From contig NZ_CP103300.1 in assembly GCF_025562755.1 (NCBI RefSeq), positions 5,396,501 to 5,460,500 on the forward strand: DNA of 64,000 nt, read 5' to 3'. The position numbers and the translations under genes were made by a program. Positions 45,051-53,282 of this stretch are shown one piece after another. Under the pieces are notes generated by a model. That model searched no databases, was not told where the DNA came from, and was given only the letters and a program-made list of their open reading frames with translations. Every line of letters starts with the position of its first letter. Position 1 is the stretch's first letter. Source of the stretch: Endozoicomonas euniceicola (GTDB lineage Bacteria > Pseudomonadota > Gammaproteobacteria > Pseudomonadales > Endozoicomonadaceae).

Positions 45051-47618
45051 ATGGCCGGGGTTAACGGGGTTGGCAACAGCGGGAGTTATGACCAGACCAG
45101 GGTAAGTCATGATAACTCCGGGATAGAGGGTGACAATCCGAAACAAGCTGAAGAGACAGAAAATAAGACCGGCAAAAAGAACGGCTGGCGAATTTCCCAC
45201 CTTCCATCACTCGGGCAAAAAGAGATAGCGTCTTCAGAACCGCCTGATACGTTCCGCTCCCTGTCGGAAAGGGCTGTGGAACCCGTTGAGCCAACCAGGC
45301 AAGTCAATACGGCTGCGGAAGTCGCCCCTGCCTCAGACAAAACCAGTAAAGAAGGTCTTGCTGATGCCTTGCCCGGTGTTGTTGGTGGGGGAGCAGGTGC
45401 GGTCAATGCAGCAGGGTCGGCGGTTGAAGATGGCAGCAACAGCAACGCCCCGGAGATTGTTGAGGCAATAGAAGGTTTTGGAGAGGTTGCTGCACTGGCA
45501 GGAGACGCCGGAGATATCTCAGCATTGACTGATGATTCCGCAAGCATCACTGCCACAGCGGGCGGAGGCACCCTGACTGCTACAGCAGGAGCCGGAAGGG
45601 ATGCCGATAATATTGCCAGTTCAGCCAGTACCGAAGAGATCAGCGCATCCGCTGACACCGATGACATTTCCACCTCTACAGACGCCAGTGACTTCACCAG
45701 CCTGACAGACGCCGAAGATATCACCATTCTGGCAGATGCTGGCAGCGTCGCCTCTTCGACAGATACCGGAGACCTCTCTGCCCCGGTGGAGGTCAGCAAG
45801 CTCTCAGCCTCAGCAGATGTAGCAGATACTACCACCACAACAGACACCTTTACCTTTTCAGATGGCGTTGAATCAGAGCTTTCAGAAATTCATCAGGAGG
45901 CGCTTAATCAGATTGCCCCGGAAGACCTTCAGGCTTTCCAGCAGGAAGGCGTTTCATTTGATGACATCGAGTCGGTATTTACAGCAGCGGAAAATACATT
46001 TCAGAATCAACTGGATACCCATGACCTGGGTCAATTCAGCACACAGGACTTTGAGGCTTTGCAGGCGGAGTACAACACTCTTCACGATGCCTCGTCAGTG
46101 CAAAACAGTACCACAGCGCAATCATCAGTCATTGAACCGAACCCCTCCGAAGCCTCAGAGTATTTTGATCAACTGTTGGATCCTGTCAGTGTCGGCGTTG
46201 ATGTTGGCGTTGGTATTTTATCACACAGCGTTACCCTTGGTTTTAAACTGCATAAGCTGTCAAAGCTTCAGCAAAGGAAGAAGGCATTTGAGGCGAGTGG
46301 TCAATTGGTTAAACGCTGGGGGGCAGACTCTTTTAATGCTAACGGAAAAGTAACAGCGCAGGATATGAAAGACTATGCGCTGATGAGCAAACTGGCAGGG
46401 AGCGAAGACACTAACGACCCTTTGCGCTCAGTACTGAGTGAAAATAAATGTCATTATGGTGATGACCAGCAGATTCTTAACTTAACAAATCAGCTCATAA
46501 CGTTGACTGGAAACAAGCAAGACAGTTCCAGTAAGGAAGTCAACGAACGCTTAACCGAGTGGAAGAAAGAGTTTGAAACAAGGTCTGCTGAATTTAAAAA
46601 GAAGTTGGCAACTGCTGGTGCCGATAAAAATGATGCCCCTCTGAAATCAGCTCATCAATCAAAAAAAATGATGGCACAGTTTAATGATATTCTGAAACCT
46701 GTCGGTATTAAGATTGATTACTCCACGCCATTAAAGAAAGGAAAGTCTGCACTGGCATCAAAGCACAAGCTGGTTATCAATGAAAACAGGATTCACAGCT
46801 ATCTGGAGAAATCCAAACAGCTCCCTGACCGCTCGGTTGTTAAAAAATATATTACCAATTACTCAGGTGACACCGAAACGCTGGAAGCATTTTCCAGCTA
46901 TGAAGACCGGAAAATAAAACATCAGAAAAGTCAGGCCAGGTGGACTGTAGGGGCTATGGTAACGTCTGCCATTCCTGTTCTGAAAGCAGACTATCTGGTT
47001 CGTAGTGGCAGGGAACTGAGCGAACATAACTACCGAAAAAAGAATAATAACATCCTGGATGCCAAGCTGAATGCACTGGGTAAATCAATGGCCAGACACT
47101 CTGATGTTATCGATAACAGCGCCTCTCTTCGAAATACCCTGGAAACCGCAGTCGAGGTTATTAATGCCAAGAAAGACCGCACCGGGATAAAATCAGATAC
47201 TGCCGCAGCCAATAGCACGATTGATGCGGTTGGTGGCGTTGCCGGTACCGTCGCTGCAACGGCTGCCCCCGGAGTTGGAAGCCTGGTGGCTGACTCCCTT
47301 GTCGGAGCTGCAAGGTTAGGGGTAACCGTGGGATCAGCCCTTAAACGACGGAGGATCGATAAAAAAAATCAGCAGTTTGGTCGGATTGAAACCAGGGTTT
47401 ATTCGGAACTGAAACAAGTTCACAATAATGCTCCCAAAGGCAAAGAAGGAGACGCCGAAAGAAAAGCCATTAAAGACATTACTGGTCAGCTTTTCGACGT
47501 GTCTGAAAAGCAGGTGGCTCTTTTATTTAATCAGTCTGACAGGCAGGACCTGGTCTCCCAGAAAGGCATTATTCGTCTTCGGTTTAATAATTTCGATTCG
47601 ACTAAGCCAGTGAAGTAA
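45051..47618 (+). CDS. Large effector-like protein with acidic Ser/Thr/Ala repeat region
   Basis: 855 aa, no family recognised and no Sec signal peptide. Residues 1-110 are polar and disordered. About 110-270 is a low-complexity Asp/Ser/Thr/Ala tract of degenerate 10-13 residue repeats (pattern such as ISASADTDD, STSTDASD, ILADAGSV). About 275-350 is acidic and helical. About 375-600 is Lys/Glu-rich helical. Near 720-780 a Gly/Ala/Val hydrophobic stretch (GGVAGTVAATAAPGVGSLVAD) ends in KRRRIDKK. Such architecture resembles type III-secreted effectors of symbionts, which is an inference. GGAGG-like sequence precedes the ATG. Monocistronic. Confidence 0.75.
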   Translation: MAGVNGVGNSGSYDQTRVSHDNSGIEGDNPKQAEETENKTGKKNGWRISHLPSLGQKEIASSEPPDTFRSLSERAVEPVEPTRQVNTAAEVAPASDKTSKEGLADALPGVVGGGAGAVNAAGSAVEDGSNSNAPEIVEAIEGFGEVAALAGDAGDISALTDDSASITATAGGGTLTATAGAGRDADNIASSASTEEISASADTDDISTSTDASDFTSLTDAEDITILADAGSVASSTDTGDLSAPVEVSKLSASADVADTTTTTDTFTFSDGVESELSEIHQEALNQIAPEDLQAFQQEGVSFDDIESVFTAAENTFQNQLDTHDLGQFSTQDFEALQAEYNTLHDASSVQNSTTAQSSVIEPNPSEASEYFDQLLDPVSVGVDVGVGILSHSVTLGFKLHKLSKLQQRKKAFEASGQLVKRWGADSFNANGKVTAQDMKDYALMSKLAGSEDTNDPLRSVLSENKCHYGDDQQILNLTNQLITLTGNKQDSSSKEVNERLTEWKKEFETRSAEFKKKLATAGADKNDAPLKSAHQSKKMMAQFNDILKPVGIKIDYSTPLKKGKSALASKHKLVINENRIHSYLEKSKQLPDRSVVKKYITNYSGDTETLEAFSSYEDRKIKHQKSQARWTVGAMVTSAIPVLKADYLVRSGRELSEHNYRKKNNNILDAKLNALGKSMARHSDVIDNSASLRNTLETAVEVINAKKDRTGIKSDTAAANSTIDAVGGVAGTVAATAAPGVGSLVADSLVGAARLGVTVGSALKRRRIDKKNQQFGRIETRVYSELKQVHNNAPKGKEGDAERKAIKDITGQLFDVSEKQVALLFNQSDRQDLVSQKGIIRLRFNNFDSTKPVK

Positions 47619-47631
47619 ATTTTGATTGATC

Positions 47632-47667
47632 AGCCTGCCCTCTTGTTCGGTTGAGCAAAGCAGGCTG
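47632..47667. terminator. Inverted repeat after the effector-like gene
   Basis: An 8-bp stem, CAGCCTGC paired with GCAGGCTG, lies 14 nt past the stop codon. It has no U run of its own and acts together with the stronger hairpin that follows. Confidence 0.45.
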
Positions 47668-47677
47668 ATGCACCACT

Positions 47678-47712
47678 GAAAAACGGGTCGCTTCAATCAC
47701 TGCCCGTTTTTC
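47678..47712. terminator. Bidirectional terminator between the effector-like gene and abgT
   Basis: GAAAAACGGG (47678-47687) pairs with CCCGTTTTTC (47703-47712). The A and T runs at the stem base supply a U tract in both directions, so it can end transcription of both convergent genes. Confidence 0.8.
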
Positions 47713-47732
47713 CATAGTAGCTGGAACAAACG

Positions 47733-49310
47733 TTACATAAACATCACCGCACCCGGACCCAGAGGCAGGTTCAGCACACTCCAGACAATAAACATCACTA
47801 TCCAGCCACCCAGGAAGAAGAAGGTGTATGGCATCATCATAGAGATCACAGTACCCATACCAATCTTGGGACCATTCTCTTCCTGGTAGCGAGCGGCAAA
47901 GCTGGCAATAATCGGGAAGTAAGTCATCAGCGGGGTAATGATATTGGTGGTAGAGTCACCGATACGGTAAGCCACCTGAGTATATTCCGGAGTAAAGCCC
48001 AGCTGCATGAACATTGGAATAAACACGGGTGCCATAATCAGCCACTTGGAGCTGGCACCACCCATAAACAGGTTAACAATCGCAGACAGAACCACCATAG
48101 CTACCGCCAGAGGCAGGCCGGTAAAACCGATGTTCTGCAACAGCTCGGCACCGGACACCGCAGCCACGATACCCAGGTTGGAGTAGGTGAAGTAAGACAC
48201 GAACTGGGCAGAGACGAAGATGATCACCAGTACGCTGGCCATGGTAGACATGGACTTCACCATGCCAGTCACAACGCCTTCAGCACTGTCAAAGGTTTTA
48301 GAGGCAAAACCGTAAGCAGCCCCCGGAATCAGGAACGCTGCGGTCAGAATCAGAATAATGGACTGCATAAACGGTGAGTTACCCAGAATCTGTCCGGTGG
48401 CCTGATCACGCAGTGGCGCAGATTCAGGAATGATCAGGGCGCACAGCAGAGCGATCAGGGCAATGAAAGACCACTTGGCACTCTTCAGTCCTGCCAGTTC
48501 TTCAGGTGTCATGGCCTCTGCCTTTTCACCCATGTCACCACCGTAAGTACCCAGGCGAGGCTCAACAATCCTGTCAGTAACAATAGTACCCAGAACCGTG
48601 ATCAGGAGCGTGGACACCAGCATAAAGTAGTAGTTTGCTACCGGTGTAACCATGTAAGTCGGGTCCATGATGCGCGCCGCTTCTGTGGAGATTCCTCCCA
48701 GCAGAGGATCAGTAGAACTGATGACCAGGTTGGCAGAAAAGCCGCCGGACACACCGGCAAATGCCGCAGCGATCCCCGCCAGAGGGTGACGACCAAAGCT
48801 CATGAAGACAATGGCACCCAGAGGCACCAGCACAACATAACCCGCGTCGGAAGCGATGTTGGACATAATACCGGCAAACACCAGAATAGGCGTCAGCAGA
48901 CTTTTAGGGGTTGCCAGAACCAGGCGCTTCAACATAGCACTGATCAGGCCGGAGTGTTCAGCCACACCAACACCCAGCATTGCCACCAGAATAGTACCCA
49001 GCGCGGCGTGGCCTGTGAAAGCATTGATGGCGTTGGTAAAGATAAAGCGGACACCATCTGCGGTCAGCAGGCTCTTGATAGCCACCGTTGCAGGCACCAG
49101 TTCACCAGTGACACGGTCCATGGCGTCGTAGGTAACGGATACGCCAATAAGGCTCAGCAGCGCAGAAAGTACAACTGTACCGACTGCAAAATAGAAAAAC
49201 ATGATAATTGGATGAGGAAGCGCATTACCACCACGCTCAACAATATCCAGGAAGCGCTGAAGTGCTCCTTTCTGACCCATAGACGGGCTTGAACTCACTG
49301 CAGTGTTCAT
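47733..49310 (-). CDS. abgT: AbgT family transporter
   Basis: 525 aa with about 12 membrane segments. The family start MGQKGALQRFLDIVERGGNALPHP, the inner VLVPLGAIVFMSFGRHPLAGIAAAFAGVSGGFSANL and the C-terminal MGGASSKWLIMAPVFIPMFMQLGF are characteristic. Members import p-aminobenzoyl-glutamate or export sulfonamides. AAGGA lies before the ATG. It is next to pepT but separated from it by 411 nt. Confidence 0.93.
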   Translation of the reverse strand: MNTAVSSSPSMGQKGALQRFLDIVERGGNALPHPIIMFFYFAVGTVVLSALLSLIGVSVTYDAMDRVTGELVPATVAIKSLLTADGVRFIFTNAINAFTGHAALGTILVAMLGVGVAEHSGLISAMLKRLVLATPKSLLTPILVFAGIMSNIASDAGYVVLVPLGAIVFMSFGRHPLAGIAAAFAGVSGGFSANLVISSTDPLLGGISTEAARIMDPTYMVTPVANYYFMLVSTLLITVLGTIVTDRIVEPRLGTYGGDMGEKAEAMTPEELAGLKSAKWSFIALIALLCALIIPESAPLRDQATGQILGNSPFMQSIILILTAAFLIPGAAYGFASKTFDSAEGVVTGMVKSMSTMASVLVIIFVSAQFVSYFTYSNLGIVAAVSGAELLQNIGFTGLPLAVAMVVLSAIVNLFMGGASSKWLIMAPVFIPMFMQLGFTPEYTQVAYRIGDSTTNIITPLMTYFPIIASFAARYQEENGPKIGMGTVISMMMPYTFFFLGGWIVMFIVWSVLNLPLGPGAVMFM

Positions 49311-49651
49311 GAAAAATTCCTTATTTGAGGGAAATATCCCGCTGTTCGTATGAACACTTCTCCGGCTCAGCCAGCCGTTGTAAAAACCTTCGGTCTACCA
49401 CTTGTTATAAGTGAAAGCTGTCTTGTGTAAAACGGCTTACACTTGCATTCGGTGGTTGAATATCCATACGGCGGGGGTTAGCTATTTTCCGCATATCATT
49501 TTCAGTGGTGCTGACATACGTCAATTTCACGTCGGTAAGACGTGTTTCTTTTGATTAAGCAGAGTAATAAAAGTGTTTATTTCTTAATAGCTTACCTATT
49601 TCAGAGTTATTTAAGGCGCATTCGTACGGATAATATACGGCTATTACGAAG
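49311..49651. other. Upstream region of abgT
   Basis: About 340 nt without a gene. It must hold the abgT promoter on the minus strand. The inverted pair ACGTCGGTAAGACGT (about 49530) is a short palindrome of unknown role. I see no riboswitch or small RNA signature. Confidence 0.4.
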
Positions 49652-49682
49652 CAGGGATGCCCGGAGTAACCGGACATCCCTG
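49652..49682 (-). terminator. Terminator-like hairpin after pepT
   Basis: CAGGGATG-CCCGG pairs with CCGG-CATCCCTG around a short AGTAA loop with one mismatch. It follows the pepT stop by about 40 nt. The U run on the minus strand is weak. Confidence 0.6.
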
Positions 49683-49721
49683 TTTAAAGACAGATGAAAC
49701 GGATTGATAGTGACTTTCTGT

Positions 49722-50939
49722 TTACTCTGCCGCCAGACGAGCAATATTCACAATCACCTCAACGGCTTTTTCCATATCTTCCAGAGCAACAAACTCATAA
49801 GGGCCGTGGAAGTTGTAACCACCCGTAAAAACGTTCGGACAGGGTAAGCCTTTAAACGACAGGCGTGCACCATCCGTTCCACCACGAATCGGCTTGATAA
49901 GCGGCTTAACATCAGCGGCTTCCATGGCCCTCTGTGCCAGATTAATAATTTCCTTACGCGGCTCAACCATTTCGCGCATATTGCGGTAGTAATCTTTAAC
50001 CTCAAGGGCCAGGGTTCCGTCACCGTACTGTTTATTGAATTCCGCTACCCTGTTTTCAATAAACGTCTTACGTCGTTCCTGGTTGTCTTTGTCAAAATCA
50101 CGGATGAGCCACTGCATAGACGTTTTACTGACATTGCTGTCCATAGTACTGAGATGGAAAAAGCCCTGGTACCCATCGGTGGTCGCCGGTGTTTCATCTT
50201 TTGGCATGCTGTTGATGAATTCCGCAGCAATCAGCATGGCGTTCACCATTTTGTTTTTGGAATGCCCCGGGTGAACACTTTTGCCATAAACCGTAATCTG
50301 TGCCTGTGCTGCATTGAAGTTCTCAAATTGCAGTTCGCCCACCGGCCCGCCATCAATGGTATAGGCAAATTCAGCACCAAATTTTTCAACATCAAAATGG
50401 TTGGCTCCACGTCCAATCTCTTCGTCGGGCGTAAAACCAATGCAGATATCACCATGCTTAATTTCAGGGTGTTCAACCAGGTACTCAACGGCGGTGAGAA
50501 TCTCAGCAATGCCAGCCTTGTTATCAGCGCCCAGCAGCGTTGTGCCGTCAGTGGTAATAAGGGTTTTACCCAGGCAGGTGTCCAGCTCGGGAAATTCAGC
50601 AGGCGACAGCGTCAGAGTGGTTCCCAGGGCAATCGCTTTGCCATCGTAATTCCTGATGATCTGCGGTTTGACATTCTCACCGGAATAATCGAACGCAGTA
50701 TCCATATGGGCAATAAAACCAATTGGAGTCACCGACTGTCTGGTATTCGCTGGCAGGCGGGCCATCAGATAACAGTTGTCGTCCAGAGAAATATTCGACA
50801 GTCCCAGTGTTTCCAACTCAGCCTTTAGAAATTTCGCCAGCTCAAACTGTTTGCTGGTACTGGGTACCGTGTCGAATCCCGGATTGGATTGGGTATCAAA
50901 TTGAACGTAGCTCAGAAAGCGGTCCAGAAGTTTGCTCAT
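49722..50939 (-). CDS. pepT: Peptidase T (tripeptide aminopeptidase)
   Basis: 405 aa, full length. M20 metallopeptidase with zinc ligands visible: GFIAHMDTAFD (His, Asp), LLGADNKAGIAEI (bridging Asp), GFTPDEEIGRGA (catalytic Glu plus ligand) and YTIDGGPVGEL (Asp). The PIRGGTDGARLSFKGLPCPN motif and the terminal GGYNFHGPYEF (His) are diagnostic of PepT. It is a cytoplasmic enzyme releasing N-terminal residues from tripeptides. Possibly functionally linked with the AbgT transporter as peptide/amino acid metabolism. Confidence 0.95.
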   Translation of the reverse strand: MSKLLDRFLSYVQFDTQSNPGFDTVPSTSKQFELAKFLKAELETLGLSNISLDDNCYLMARLPANTRQSVTPIGFIAHMDTAFDYSGENVKPQIIRNYDGKAIALGTTLTLSPAEFPELDTCLGKTLITTDGTTLLGADNKAGIAEILTAVEYLVEHPEIKHGDICIGFTPDEEIGRGANHFDVEKFGAEFAYTIDGGPVGELQFENFNAAQAQITVYGKSVHPGHSKNKMVNAMLIAAEFINSMPKDETPATTDGYQGFFHLSTMDSNVSKTSMQWLIRDFDKDNQERRKTFIENRVAEFNKQYGDGTLALEVKDYYRNMREMVEPRKEIINLAQRAMEAADVKPLIKPIRGGTDGARLSFKGLPCPNVFTGGYNFHGPYEFVALEDMEKAVEVIVNIARLAAE

Positions 50940-51208
50940 AGCGCTTTACAACTCGTAGCAGAGGCGTCAGCCAGATGGATTATGCCCACGTCCATGATGG
51001 GCGCCGGGCAGAGGAGTTCAGCATGCTAGTTCAGGGGTGGGGGGAATGTGTTGATATCAGTCAAAAAACAGCATGTACTGTTTGTGCGTGCAAGAGGGAG
51101 CGTCAGGCTAACGGTTTACTTTTGCTATGGCAGACCTACAATTGGGGGGGCAAAATGCAGCAACAAAAATCGTCAGGAACGCTGGCAATATTATAATCAG
51201 GGGGCTTT

Positions 51209-52348
51209 ATGACCGCAGTAACATCTGCCAGTTCAGATCTTCAACAAACACCATTACACCCGTTACACCTTGAACAGGGAGCTCGCATGGTTCCCTTTGC
51301 TGGCTACGATATGCCTGTACAGTACCCTCTGGGAGTAAAAGCCGAACATCTGCATACCAGAAAACACGCTGGCCTGTTTGACGTCTCCCATATGGGACAG
51401 CTGTTTTTGAAGGGGGTAAAAGCCGGAAAATGGCTGGAATCACTGGTGCCTGTCGATATCATCGATCTGCCCACTGGCCGTCAACGCTACGCTCTTTTCA
51501 CCAACGAACGGGGTGGAGTTCTGGACGACCTGATGGTTAGCCGCTTCGCCAGTGACTGCCTTTACCTTGTCGTGAACGGCGCCTGTAAAGAACAGGACAT
51601 TGCCCATCTGCAAGCGCACCTCACCGATGATGTTCAGATTGAACGTCTGGATGACCGGGCTTTGCTGGCACTACAGGGGCCGGAAGCCGCTGAAGTGCTT
51701 GGACGCTTTGCACCGGAAGTGAGAAGCATGATCTTTATGGATTCCCGCCGGATTGCTATAGAGGGTGTCGAATGCTTTGTCAGTCGTTCCGGGTATACTG
51801 GTGAAGATGGTTATGAGCTATCAATTCCGGCTTCTGAGTCAGATAGAATTTGTCGTTTACTTCTGGAACAGCCCGAAGTTGAACTGATTGGACTCGGCGC
51901 CCGTGACTCTCTGCGACTGGAGTCCGGCTTATGTCTGTATGGGCATGATATAACTCCGTCAACCACGGTGGTTGAGGCCAGCCTGACCTGGGCTGTCAGC
52001 AAAGCTCGTCGTATTGGTGGTGTGAGGGCGGGTGGTTTTCCCGGTGCCGACATCATTTTCCAGCAGACAGGCAGTGAAGCGCAGGAAAGCAGGCGAGTCG
52101 GCTTACTGGGCAGCAGTCGTGCACCCGTCAGGGAAGGGACCGTTTTAATGAACGCTGAAGGCGAAACCATCGGCAAAGTGACATCCGGTACTTTTGGGCC
52201 AACGGTTGCTCGCCCTGTTGCCATGGCTTATCTTGCGAAAGACTATGCCAGCATCAATACTGAAGTATTCGCTTCTGTCAGAGGCAGGGCTCTGCCCATG
52301 ACGGTCAGCGAGATGCCGTTTATTGAGCAGCGTTACTTCCGGGGCTGA
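51209..52348 (+). CDS. gcvT: Glycine cleavage system aminomethyltransferase (T protein)
   Basis: 379 aa. Features: MVPFAGYDMPVQYP, FDVSHMGQ, YTGEDGYELSIP, LGARDSLRLESGLCLYGHDI and the C-terminal barrel with GKVTSGTFGPTV. The folate-binding Asp region of GcvT is conserved. It transfers the methylene group from the lipoyl H protein to tetrahydrofolate. gcvH and gcvP are not adjacent, so it is an isolated gene here. AGGGGG precedes the ATG. I saw no glycine riboswitch in its leader. Confidence 0.93.
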   Translation: MTAVTSASSDLQQTPLHPLHLEQGARMVPFAGYDMPVQYPLGVKAEHLHTRKHAGLFDVSHMGQLFLKGVKAGKWLESLVPVDIIDLPTGRQRYALFTNERGGVLDDLMVSRFASDCLYLVVNGACKEQDIAHLQAHLTDDVQIERLDDRALLALQGPEAAEVLGRFAPEVRSMIFMDSRRIAIEGVECFVSRSGYTGEDGYELSIPASESDRICRLLLEQPEVELIGLGARDSLRLESGLCLYGHDITPSTTVVEASLTWAVSKARRIGGVRAGGFPGADIIFQQTGSEAQESRRVGLLGSSRAPVREGTVLMNAEGETIGKVTSGTFGPTVARPVAMAYLAKDYASINTEVFASVRGRALPMTVSEMPFIEQRYFRG

Positions 52349-52418
52349 CGTTCAGCAACCAGCCCTCTCGATGACGGCAGCGTAGATATTGAATGACCAA
52401 TATCAGGGAGGGCGTATT

Positions 52419-53090
52419 TTGCCTTATACCGGCGTGAGAGCTCGAGCTTACTTTCAGCAAAATAAGTTTTTTTTATTTACAGGTCGATCGTTCAGAAAAG
52501 GTAAGGTCCAGAATCTGATAATTGATTGCGGTTATGGGGTGTATTCAACAGAGATACCTTACAGTACAACGTTTTGTGTGCCCGGGGAGCTTCGTTTGCT
52601 GTTTTATTGTCTTCACGGGACGATTATGACTCCTTACCTGGCAAGCCCGATCCCTTTAATGCAGGGGTCGTTTGAAGCCTGTGAAGTCGTTTCCGGGAAG
52701 CAGCCCTGTTTCAACTATACACTGTGTCCCAAGGAGGGAGTCTGTCTCGGCAGTGTGGCGCACATCAGTGAGCAGTCGTATAAAATATACAAAGCAATCA
52801 TTAAGGCTGACAGACTTGAGAGATCCAAAACCGGGGAAACGCGTGCTGCCAATGTGTACGATATCCTCTTACCGGCGGGTTTTGTGCAGCTGCGGGATGT
52901 GTTGACAGAGATAATATTCAGATTTCCCCATTACCGGAATATTCACTGTCTGTTTAGTCGGAAGGTATCAGGTGAGAATTTAACAGACTGGAACCCGTAC
53001 AAACTTCCTTCACGTTTTATCCAGGGGCAAACGGGTCGTTGGGAATTTCTCGAAATAGACGATCTCGACTTTAGTCTTACTGATTCATAG
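52419..53090 (+). CDS. Hypothetical protein of unknown family
   Basis: 223 aa from a TTG at 52419, chosen because AGGGAGG lies 6 nt upstream; another TTG at 52389 would add ten residues. The sequence has eight or more Cys, including FYCLHG, CFNYTLCPKEGVCLG and IHCLFSRK, and many aromatic residues. No signal peptide or membrane helix stands out. I do not recognise it; a lineage-specific, possibly effector-like protein is one option. Confidence 0.6.
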   Translation: MPYTGVRARAYFQQNKFFLFTGRSFRKGKVQNLIIDCGYGVYSTEIPYSTTFCVPGELRLLFYCLHGTIMTPYLASPIPLMQGSFEACEVVSGKQPCFNYTLCPKEGVCLGSVAHISEQSYKIYKAIIKADRLERSKTGETRAANVYDILLPAGFVQLRDVLTEIIFRFPHYRNIHCLFSRKVSGENLTDWNPYKLPSRFIQGQTGRWEFLEIDDLDFSLTDS

Positions 53091-53282
53091 GTGTTTTTTT
53101 GCATAGCTGATCCAAAGGTTACCAGTCAGTCAGGAGCCTGACCGGGAACTAAGTAATAGTTCTCAGTGTCCTAATTACGACTCTACCTGTTCTCATTGAT
53201 TGCAACAGGCCAGGGGGGGCATTTTACCGGTGTGGAGCATCGTTAAATGGCAAAAGGCTGGCTTATAAGGAAGTAAGGTAAC

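Noticed and set aside
50940..51208. Glycine riboswitch upstream of gcvT
   Set aside because: I looked for the conserved glycine aptamer pieces and did not find them in a recognisable order.
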